Source: Sporomusaceae bacterium FL31 (lineage in GTDB: Bacteria > Bacillota > Negativicutes > DSM-1736 > Dendrosporobacteraceae). From it: a stretch of DNA of 64,000 nucleotides. The translations under genes and the position numbers were made by a program. Below the pieces are notes generated by a model. It made no database searches and was not told the DNA's origin. It was given only the letters and a program-made list of their open reading frames with translations. The stretch spans positions 30,308 to 94,307 of the forward strand of contig BIFV01000015.1 in assembly GCA_003990955.1 (NCBI GenBank), written 5' to 3'. Numbering within the stretch: position 1 is the stretch's first letter; each line of letters starts with the position of its first letter. Below are positions 55,200 through 64,000 of this stretch, piece by piece.

Positions 55200-55259
55200 G
55201 CAAAGCGTTCGATGCTGAAAATTAAAATAGGTTCGCTATTTAACTAAGATTTTCTTTTT

Positions 55260-56012
55260 CTACAAAATAACTTCTGACAACCAGGTCCGGTATTTTTTCG
55301 GAATTGCCGTTTGCGCTAAATAACTATTTTTGCAGGCTGCTATAGATTGAGCCTGATAATAGGTTTCCCATGTTTTACTCATCAGGGTATCTCCGCAGGG
55401 AAGATAATGCAAAAACTCGGCGGCTGGTTGGACAAGCAGTTTCTGATTCTCCAGGATTAAAGCTTGATTGTCTAGAATCATGATCAACCTGGCATCGGGA
55501 TAGCGTAATGAGAATTTGCGGAGGATAAGGTCTGCTGTACGATGAAACAGTTTGGGTTGTGTTACCCAGGTATTGTCAGGTGCCGGGGAAAAGCGAATAA
55601 AAGCTGACACACGGTGAACCTCATGCGATACGGCTTTTGACCGTTCAATAAATAGTTTGCTGATATCCCCAATTCCACCAAAACAAAAAGCATGCCCATA
55701 GCGAAGAGCCTGTTCAAGTGCCGCAAAAATAACGACAGTTCTATCCGTTGATTGATAACGTACATTATTACGGATAAGCTGAGTGAGCTTCTTGCCTGGC
55801 TTATCTAACAGCCAATTGGCATCCAGCCCGCAAAAATGCTGAACTTCAGCGATTAAAGAAGGCAGTAGGCTTGTGTCGGCATTATATTCATTAGTAAACA
55901 TGAATAATCCCAGACTTTCCTGCTCTCCTTTGATGCAAGGTAAGTCATTGTGCAATTGCGCCAGTAATGCAGCTTTGATCATTGATAAAGGAGTTGGCGA
56001 ACATAAAATCAC
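55260..56012 (-). CDS. DUF4130-like protein (TIGR03915 type)
   Basis: 250 aa. The second half has the DUF4130 layout: EVHRVSAFIRFSPAPDNTWVTQPK, LRKFSLRYPDARLIMILDNQALI, and the C-terminal SKTWETYYQAQSIAACKNSYLAQTAIPKKYRTWLSE. In other genomes such proteins pair with a radical-SAM protein (TIGR03916) as a putative DNA-repair system, in which this partner may be the SAM-independent component. No radical-SAM partner is adjacent here. Start is GTG at 56012 with GAGGTG 7 nt upstream. The family call is moderate; function unknown. Confidence 0.65.
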   Translation of the reverse strand: MILCSPTPLSMIKAALLAQLHNDLPCIKGEQESLGLFMFTNEYNADTSLLPSLIAEVQHFCGLDANWLLDKPGKKLTQLIRNNVRYQSTDRTVVIFAALEQALRYGHAFCFGGIGDISKLFIERSKAVSHEVHRVSAFIRFSPAPDNTWVTQPKLFHRTADLILRKFSLRYPDARLIMILDNQALILENQKLLVQPAAEFLHYLPCGDTLMSKTWETYYQAQSIAACKNSYLAQTAIPKKYRTWLSEVIL

Positions 56013-56210
56013 GAGAAATCACCTCACCAGCATGACTTGGTCAGCACCGACCTAGATAATAATAAATAAATGGCAAATCATTATGTTATTTAATATTATA
56101 AGCTACGAACGTATGTTTTGCAAACATTTGTACTGTTTAGCTGGGAAATACATATGAATGGATTGTTCAAACTTTATCAAAAAAAATTTATATAATGACA
56201 AGTTATTCTT

Positions 56211-56238
56211 TCGTCAAGTGCGAAAAATGTCGTATAAT
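56211..56238 (+). promoter_or_regulatory. promoter of the pyrophosphatase gene
   Basis: TATAAT (56233-56238) perfect; TCGTCA at 16 nt upstream is a poor -35. Confidence 0.45.
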
Positions 56239-56288
56239 AGATCTTGGCAAAAAAACGAACACTACGATATAGATGTGGAGGTAAATAG

Positions 56289-57926
56289 ATGAAACTTTCT
56301 AAACCTATTTATACTATTGGTCATCGTAATCCTGATACAGACTCGATTTGTTCAGCCATTGGCTATGCAAATCTTAAACAAGCGCTTGGCGAGAATGTCG
56401 TACCGGCTCGTGCTGGCAAAATAAATGCAGAAACCAAATTTGTCTTAGAAAAATTTGGGATGGAAGCACCTAAATTATTGACTGATCTTTATCCTCGGGT
56501 TAGAGATGTCATGCTGGATAGTGCAATTGTCGTGCAGCCTACTGATACTTTACGGGAGTTAGGAAAAGTGATGCGTCTGCATGAGGTTAAATCGGTTCCG
56601 GTCATTGATGAAACCAATGCATTGCTGGGGATCGTTTCAGTCAGTGATTTGGCAAAACGATATTTTGATGAATTGGAAATGCAGGATCTATATGAAGCTG
56701 GTGTTGATTTTGCGGCTATTATTCGGGTATTGGACGGAACTGTGGTAAACGGTACGAATCTTAATGCAAAAGTTACCGGTAAAGTTCGCATTGCAGCCGG
56801 GAGTGCTGCAACCATTCAAAAGGTCATTGAAGCTGGTGATGTTGTTTTAGTTGGTGATCGAGGCAGCACATTACTGGAATGTATCGAACAAAATATATCC
56901 TGTCTTGTTGTGACTGGCGGAGCGCAAATTGGTGCCGAGATCTTAGCGGTGGCTGCCGATAAAGGGATTACAGTAATTAGTGCGCCTTATGATACGTATA
57001 CTTGCGCTCGTTTGATTAATCAGTGCATCCCTGTGAGCATGATTATGCAGAAGAAAGTGATTACCTTTAAGCCTTCTGATTTAGTCAGTGATATTAAAGA
57101 GACCATTGCGTCTACACATTATCGTAATTATCCGGTTATCGAAAATGGGAAACTGGTAGGTTTGATCACCCGCGATCAATTGATTGTTCCTGAGCGTGAG
57201 AAGATCATCTTAGTGGATCATAATGAGCGGGCTCAAGCGGTAGAAGGTATTGAAGAAGCACAAATCATCGAAATTGTTGACCACCATCGTTTAGGCGGGT
57301 TGCAAACCGGTGAGCCTATCTTTATCCGTCATGAGCCAGTTGGTTCAACTGCTACAATTGTTGCAAATATGCATTGGCACCGCGGCATAGAAGTCCCTAA
57401 GCATATTGCCGGGATGTTATTAGCCGCCATTGTATCAGACACCGTGTTGTTTAAATCGCCAACAGCCACTGCTTATGACCGTGAAACCGCTGAAAAGCTT
57501 GCTAAAATAGCTGAACTTGATTTGGTCGATTTTGGCATGTCGGTATTAAAGGCAGGTTCGGGACTTGGAGACATGTCTGCTTCAGAGATTGTTCGCAATG
57601 ATTTAAAAGAATTTCAAATTGGTGAATATCGGGTAGCCATTGGGCAGTTATCGGTCATGGATACTGCCGAAGTGCTGGCTGTTAAAGACGAGTTATTGAC
57701 TGCCATGGATGCCATGCTGGCAAAAGAAAGCTATGATATGGCATTATTGATGGTTACTGACATTATTCAGGAAGGTACTCAGCTTATTTATACCGGACAG
57801 CCGGTAGCCTTAATTGCAGAAGCTTTTGGCAGCAAAGGTGATGGTGGTGTAGTTTACCTTGACGGAGTGATGTCAAGGAAGAAACAGGTTATTCCACCAA
57901 TGGTTGAAGCTGCTCGTAATTTCTAA
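56289..57926 (+). CDS. Manganese-dependent inorganic pyrophosphatase with CBS-DRTGG-CBS insert
   Basis: Family II PPase (DHH superfamily), 545 aa. N-terminal TIGHRNPDTDSICSAIGYA (metal motif), then a regulatory insert: CBS1 (about 75-125, VQPTDTLRELGKVMRLHEVKSVPVIDETNALLGIVSVSDLA), DRTGG domain (about 140-245) and CBS2 (about 250-305). The catalytic domain resumes with KIILVDHNE, EIVDHHRLGG and GMLLAAIVSDTVLFKSPTAT. CBS-PPases are allosterically controlled by adenine nucleotides (AMP/ADP inhibit, ATP/Ap4A activate). GGAGG precedes the ATG. Convergent with the LysR gene, whose stop follows immediately. Confidence 0.95.
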   Translation: MKLSKPIYTIGHRNPDTDSICSAIGYANLKQALGENVVPARAGKINAETKFVLEKFGMEAPKLLTDLYPRVRDVMLDSAIVVQPTDTLRELGKVMRLHEVKSVPVIDETNALLGIVSVSDLAKRYFDELEMQDLYEAGVDFAAIIRVLDGTVVNGTNLNAKVTGKVRIAAGSAATIQKVIEAGDVVLVGDRGSTLLECIEQNISCLVVTGGAQIGAEILAVAADKGITVISAPYDTYTCARLINQCIPVSMIMQKKVITFKPSDLVSDIKETIASTHYRNYPVIENGKLVGLITRDQLIVPEREKIILVDHNERAQAVEGIEEAQIIEIVDHHRLGGLQTGEPIFIRHEPVGSTATIVANMHWHRGIEVPKHIAGMLLAAIVSDTVLFKSPTATAYDRETAEKLAKIAELDLVDFGMSVLKAGSGLGDMSASEIVRNDLKEFQIGEYRVAIGQLSVMDTAEVLAVKDELLTAMDAMLAKESYDMALLMVTDIIQEGTQLIYTGQPVALIAEAFGSKGDGGVVYLDGVMSRKKQVIPPMVEAARNF

Positions 57927-58817
57927 TTAATGATTGCTGTGTAATAAGTGTTCAAAAAACAAATCAACGCAGGTTGGTTGTAATAAATTGCTGCGCAGCA
58001 CATAAAAGGAACGCTCAAGGTTAACCTCAGGAATGGTTATGATTTTTAAAATTCCTGAGGTTAACTCTTTTCTTATCGCCCAGCGTGAGACAAAACCAAT
58101 ACCTAACTGACTGATCAAAACTGATTTGAGAGCCGCGTTGCTGGCCGTCTCCATGACAATATTGAGCTTGTCTATTTGGAGACCGTATTCAGCTAATAAA
58201 TGAAAAGTAGACTGTCTGGTTCCTGAAGCTTGCTCACGGATGATGAGCGGCTGCTTCTCAAGTTCAGTTAGTGAAAGTGTGCCATTCAACGTTCTCCATA
58301 TATCTGAATGCGCAACTAAGACCAGCTCGTCTTGCCACTGCTGATGACAAAAGGTCATATCATGAGGTTTGATACCAATCACGGCTATTGGAAATTCACC
58401 ACGCTCGAAACCGGCTAATATGGTATTGCTATCTGCCACCTTCAAGGATAAGCGAATGCCGGAATTTTGTTGTAAAAAAGCTGCGATGATTTCTGGCAGA
58501 ATATACTCACCCGGGATGGTGCTTGCCCCAACCGTGATTTGACCGGAGTGGCCAGCCAACATATTATGGAGATTATTTTCAGTGATCTGCATGATTTCAC
58601 TGATCTTTATGGTACTGGCCAGCAATAGCTCTCCGTACACCGTTAGTGTAACTCCTTTTGCGGTACGGAGAAATAAAGGACAGCCAAATCTTTTTTCTAA
58701 GTTATCAATATGAAAAGAAATAGTTGGCTGCGTAAGTTTAAGTTTTTTTGCAGCTTGGGAAAAACTTTTTTCTTCGGCAACTGCCTGAAAAATCGGCAGC
58801 GATTGTAGATTTGACAT
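57927..58817 (-). CDS. LysR-family transcriptional regulator
   Basis: 296 aa. N-terminal HTH: SLPIFQAVAEEKSFSQAAKKLKLTQPTISFHIDNLEKRFGCPLFLRTAKGV; C-terminal effector domain starts GQITVGASTIPGEYILPEIIAAF. The layout is like the CysL/YeiE branch. ATG at 58817 is chosen (GGGGGTG 5 nt upstream) over the longer frame start at 58850. It abuts the pyrophosphatase gene with no gap at their stops. The regulated gene is not evident; the divergent neighbour is pcrA, an unlikely target. Confidence 0.88.
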   Translation of the reverse strand: MSNLQSLPIFQAVAEEKSFSQAAKKLKLTQPTISFHIDNLEKRFGCPLFLRTAKGVTLTVYGELLLASTIKISEIMQITENNLHNMLAGHSGQITVGASTIPGEYILPEIIAAFLQQNSGIRLSLKVADSNTILAGFERGEFPIAVIGIKPHDMTFCHQQWQDELVLVAHSDIWRTLNGTLSLTELEKQPLIIREQASGTRQSTFHLLAEYGLQIDKLNIVMETASNAALKSVLISQLGIGFVSRWAIRKELTSGILKIITIPEVNLERSFYVLRSNLLQPTCVDLFFEHLLHSNH

Positions 58818-58889
58818 TTTATCACCCCCGCTGTTTACTTCGTCATTCATTAGTATTTACCTGTACTATAAATTTTGAACAGAAAGCTT

Positions 58890-58941
58890 AATAGTCCTGA
58901 TTATTAACAAAGGCATTTTCATAATCAGGCTATTCTTTTTT
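58890..58941 (+). terminator. plus-strand terminator in the LysR/pcrA divergent region
   Basis: AATAG(T)CCTGATTAT (58890-58904) pairs with ATAATCAGGCTATT (58921-58934), then CTTTTTT. No plus-strand gene lies upstream within the region, so it is either an attenuator in a pcrA leader or a stop for antisense transcripts. Confidence 0.7.
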
Positions 58942-59075
58942 CTATTAGACAAAGGGGAATAAGCATATGCTGCCGAATTTAAAAATGTTTTGATGCTTTA
59001 GATAAAATCATGAGGATTACTTTAGATTTTTAAAACTTGGTCATGCTAAGTTTAATATTTTTAGCGGAGGCAAAC

Positions 59076-61313
59076 ATGCAGAATATATTTGATGGACTGA
59101 ACCCGGCTCAAGCCGCGGCGGCAGCGCATATCAACGGACCTTTACTGATCATGGCAGGAGCCGGGTCAGGAAAAACCAAGGTGTTAACTTGCCGAATCGC
59201 CTATTTATTAGAGCAAAACGTTGCTCCTTATAATATTTTGGCCATTACTTTCACTAATAAAGCGGCAGCGGAAATGCGTGAGCGGGTTGACCGGATGGTT
59301 GGCAGCAGAGCCAAGGATATTTGGTTAAGTACTTTCCATGCCTTCTGTGCAAAATTTCTGCGGATGGAGATCGACGGACTGGGCGGTTATAAACGTAATT
59401 TTGTTATTTATGATTCCAGTGATTCGCAAGCTGTTATCAAGGCTTGTCTGAAAGAGCTTAACTTAGATGATAAGCAGTTTGCGCCAAACAGCATTCAGGC
59501 TACGATATCCAATGCCAAAAATGCCTTGACCGATGAACGTGAATTTGCGCGGGACGCGGATACTTTTTTTGCCCAAAAGGTTGCTGAGATTTATCAGCTT
59601 TATCAAAATAAATTACGAAATAACAACGCTTTGGATTTTGATGATTTGCTGATGTGCACCGTTCGCCTATTGGAAAACAATCAGGAAGTTAGAGAAAGAT
59701 ATCAGAATAAGTTTAAATATATCTTAATTGATGAGTATCAGGATACGAATCATGCCCAGTACTTGTTAGCTCATATGCTGGCAGCAAAACACCGCAATCT
59801 CTGTGTGGTGGGTGACGCTGATCAAAGTATTTACGGCTGGCGTGGTGCTGATATCCGTAATATTATGGATTTCGAAAATGATTACCCAGAAGCTAAAGTG
59901 ATTAAGCTGGAACAAAATTATCGTTCAACGAAGATCATTTTAGAGGCTGCAAATGCTGTTATTGAAAATAATTCAGATCGTAAGCCCAAGGCTTTATGGA
60001 CCGAAAATTCACAAGGTGAACCGATCAGCTACTATTTAGCGAATGATGAACGGGATGAAGCACAATATATTGCCAGCAATATTACTAAGTTGAATACAGT
60101 CTACAATGTTCCTTATGGTGATATGGCTGTACTTTATCGAACAAACGCCCAATCCCGGGTTATTGAAGAAGCGTTCATGAAAACCGGGATTAACTATACC
60201 ATGGTCGGTGGGCTGAAGTTCTATGACCGTAAAGAAATTAAAGATATTCTAGCCTATTTACGGGTTATCTTTAACCCTGCTGATACGGTAAGCTTGCTGC
60301 GGATTATTAATGTTCCACGACGGGGAATTGGTGATACTACAATAGGCCGGCTCAATGATTATGCGAGCAGTAACAATCTAACCCTATTTGATGTGATTTC
60401 TAATCCGGATTTGGTACCAGATTTAACCGCACGAGCGAAAAGGCCGCTGGAAGCACTGGCTGAACTGATTTTCAACTTAATGAGTTTACAGCAAAGCATG
60501 GCAGTTGTGGATTTAATTGATAAGGTTATGAATGATTCCGGTTATATTGCTGAATTGGAAAAAGAGCAAACTCCGCAGAGTGAAGTCAGAATTGAAAACT
60601 TACGAGAGTTACTCAGTGTGGCCAAAGAATTTGCTAATGGTGATTTGGAAAACAATCTGGAAAACTTCTTAAGTCATGTTGCCTTGGTGTCAGATGTCGA
60701 TACGGCTGACCTGGCTGGTGAGAAGGTTACTTTGATGACTTTGCATTCGGCAAAAGGACTGGAATTTCCGATAGCCTTTATGGCTGGGATGGAAGAAGGG
60801 CTTTTCCCTCACGCACGTACGCTGATGAATGAATGTGAAATCGAAGAAGAACGTAGAATATGCTATGTCGGGATTACTCGGGCACGGCGCAAACTATATC
60901 TGTCTAATGCCCGGATGCGAACCATCTATGGTAAAACCATCATGTATCCGGTATCCCGATTTATGAGCGAAATTCCCGAACATACTTTGGAACGAGTGGA
61001 GTTAAAGCCAAGTCGTTTTGATCTTCGATCCGGTTTGACTCCAGCTGGTGGTCTGGCACGGCAAACACCACAACAAGCGCCTGTTAATCACACCATGCAA
61101 GCTCCTAAACAAACCTTTACGCAAGCGGGGCCAATTGGACAACCGGCCGCCTGGAAAGTCGGCGACAAAGCCCAGCATAATAAATGGGGGATAGGCACTG
61201 TAGTCGACGTCCGGGGTAACGGAGAAGAACAAGAACTCAAGATTGCTTTTCCAGGTCAAGGAATCAAGCAGTTAATGACGAAATATGCACCTATCGCCAA
61301 AGTGCAAGTATAA
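59076..61313 (+). CDS. pcrA: ATP-dependent DNA helicase PcrA
   Basis: UvrD/Rep-type SF1A 3'-5' helicase, essential in Firmicutes for rolling-circle replication and repair. 745 aa; Walker A GAGSGKT (28-34), ITFTNKAAAEMRERV, STFHAFCAKFLR, Walker B-region LIDEYQDTN, VVGDADQSIYGWRGAD, LEQNYRST, TLHSAKGLEFPIAFMAGMEEGLFPH and VGITRARR. C-terminal Tudor-like RNAP-binding part (about 690-745, VGDKAQHNKWGIGTVVDVRG). ATG 59076, GCGGAGG 5 nt upstream; the longer frame has no SD. ligA follows 18 nt later. Confidence 0.96.
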   Translation: MQNIFDGLNPAQAAAAAHINGPLLIMAGAGSGKTKVLTCRIAYLLEQNVAPYNILAITFTNKAAAEMRERVDRMVGSRAKDIWLSTFHAFCAKFLRMEIDGLGGYKRNFVIYDSSDSQAVIKACLKELNLDDKQFAPNSIQATISNAKNALTDEREFARDADTFFAQKVAEIYQLYQNKLRNNNALDFDDLLMCTVRLLENNQEVRERYQNKFKYILIDEYQDTNHAQYLLAHMLAAKHRNLCVVGDADQSIYGWRGADIRNIMDFENDYPEAKVIKLEQNYRSTKIILEAANAVIENNSDRKPKALWTENSQGEPISYYLANDERDEAQYIASNITKLNTVYNVPYGDMAVLYRTNAQSRVIEEAFMKTGINYTMVGGLKFYDRKEIKDILAYLRVIFNPADTVSLLRIINVPRRGIGDTTIGRLNDYASSNNLTLFDVISNPDLVPDLTARAKRPLEALAELIFNLMSLQQSMAVVDLIDKVMNDSGYIAELEKEQTPQSEVRIENLRELLSVAKEFANGDLENNLENFLSHVALVSDVDTADLAGEKVTLMTLHSAKGLEFPIAFMAGMEEGLFPHARTLMNECEIEEERRICYVGITRARRKLYLSNARMRTIYGKTIMYPVSRFMSEIPEHTLERVELKPSRFDLRSGLTPAGGLARQTPQQAPVNHTMQAPKQTFTQAGPIGQPAAWKVGDKAQHNKWGIGTVVDVRGNGEEQELKIAFPGQGIKQLMTKYAPIAKVQV

Positions 61314-61319
61314 CTCTAA

Positions 61320-63377
<2,058 letters not shown>

Positions 63378-63380
63378 CGG

Positions 63381-63408
63381 TTTCAATACTGGACAAGCGT
63401 GGTATAAT
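63381..63408 (+). promoter_or_regulatory. promoter of gatCA
   Basis: Extended -10 TGG-TATAAT (63400-63408) with TTTCAA about 16 nt upstream. It gives gatCA a separate start after ligA. Confidence 0.55.
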
Positions 63409-63498
63409 ATGATTTATATGGTAATTTAGCCAACGCAAAATCCAATTTCCTGCATGGAAAATACTTGGAAAAATTATGATAGTTTGGATGGTGATAAA

Positions 63499-63789
63499 AT
63501 GAAAATTACGCTTAAAGATGTCGAGAATGTCGCGTTATTGTCGCGGTTGGAGTTCCCTGAGAATGAACTTGTAAAGTTTACTGAGCAGTTAAATGCCTTT
63601 TTAGAATATGCGGATGTGCTAAGTCAAGTCGACGTTGAGGGGATTCAGCCAACAGCCCATGTGCTGCCGCTGAAAAATGTCATGCGTCCTGATGAAGCAA
63701 AACCTTCATTAGCCCGTGAATTGGCTTTGTCCAATGCTCCAGAACAAGAAAATGGCTATTTTAAAGTTCCTAAAATTATGGAAGGCTAG
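63499..63789 (+). CDS. gatC: Asp/Glu-tRNA amidotransferase subunit GatC
   Basis: Small stabilising subunit of GatCAB, which amidates Glu-tRNA(Gln) and/or Asp-tRNA(Asn). 96 aa: MKITLKDVENVALLSRLEFPENELVKFTEQLNAFLEY, then GIQPTAHVLPLKNVMRPDEAKPSL. ATG 63499 gives the normal length and conserved start; the frame's earlier ATG at 63454 would add 15 atypical residues. gatA follows 11 nt later. Confidence 0.95.
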   Translation: MKITLKDVENVALLSRLEFPENELVKFTEQLNAFLEYADVLSQVDVEGIQPTAHVLPLKNVMRPDEAKPSLARELALSNAPEQENGYFKVPKIMEG

Positions 63790-63800
63790 GAGGTAACACT

Positions 63801-64000
63801 ATGGAGTTGTTTAAATATACAGCCCACCAACTACATAACCTGTTGAAAGATAAAGAAGTTTCTGCTGTTGACATTACGAATGCGGTACTTGGACGTATCA
63901 ATACCGTTGAAGGCGATGTGAAAGCTTATATAACGCAAACTCATAACGCTGCCTTGGAAAAAGCCAAAGCCGTTGATGCTAAAATCCAGCGCGGTGAAGC
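63801..64000 (+). CDS. gatA: Glutamyl-tRNA(Gln) amidotransferase subunit GatA, N-terminal part
   Basis: ATG 63801 behind AGGAGG (63788-63793). About 66 residues are visible, MELFKYTAHQLHNLL and VDITNAVLGRINTVEGDVKAYITQTHNAALEKAKAVDAKI, matching the GatA amidase N-terminus. The frame is open to the window's end, so the Ser-Ser-Lys catalytic part lies outside. Confidence 0.92.
   Translation, partial: MELFKYTAHQLHNLLKDKEVSAVDITNAVLGRINTVEGDVKAYITQTHNAALEKAKAVDAKIQRGE

Overview
The window reads as a chromosomal segment of an endospore-forming, anaerobic, Gram-negative-type Firmicute (class Negativicutes, Sporomusaceae-like). Seen directly: sporulation genes (alpha/beta-type SASP, CwlD, PdaB, a GerMN-domain protein, a KinA-like kinase), a futalosine menaquinone operon, strong Shine-Dalgarno sites, frequent TTG/GTG starts and low-to-mid GC. 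The genus is an inference. There is no rRNA, tRNA, phage, IS or CRISPR; the window is metabolic core plus regulation.

Layout. 0-6.2 kb: end of a GerMN gene, TPP-riboswitch-controlled thiC, thiL, and the t6A genes tsaE-tsaB-rimI and tsaD, with a SASP gene inserted on the opposite strand before tsaD. 6.4-8.4 kb: sensor kinase plus ANTAR antiterminator response regulator. 8.6-10.8 kb: CIRCE-controlled groES-groEL. 10.8-14.7 kb: candidate small RNAs, a sporulation-type kinase behind a SigH-like promoter, an unknown membrane protein and pdaB. 14.7-20.2 kb: mqnE-mqnA-mqnC, an MTA-phosphorylase-like gene, guaA. 20.3-22.1 kb: RidA and an unusual Cys-rich flavoprotein. 22.2-31.5 kb: a tandem guanine + PRPP riboswitch, a purine permease and purECFMNHD. 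31.5-37.8 kb: DUF456 protein, M16C metallopeptidase, NlpC/P60 hydrolase, CwlD, M19 dipeptidase. 37.9-41.3 kb: TetR/HlyD/EmrB-type efflux module. 41.4-52.1 kb: candidate minus-strand RNA, yerC-hisZ-HD, a reversed dehydrogenase, hisGDCBHAF-IE and a SagB-type oxidoreductase. 52.2-58.9 kb: divergent polysaccharide deacetylase, a four-helix membrane protein behind Pho-box-like repeats, a 2-hydroxyacid dehydrogenase, a DUF4130-like protein, CBS-domain pyrophosphatase, LysR regulator. 59-64 kb: pcrA, ligA, gatC and the start of gatA.

How it works together. Much of the window is RNA-controlled: TPP for thiC, guanine and PRPP for purine uptake and synthesis, and an ANTAR protein whose targets are not visible here. 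The best signal is the tandem guanine-PRPP leader before the permease/pur cluster: one RNA that can sense both the purine base and the sugar-phosphate precursor. Second come two SigH-type promoters at 11.0-11.3 kb, one before a terminated approx. 120-nt candidate RNA and one before the Kin-like kinase, suggesting a small sporulation-initiation locus.
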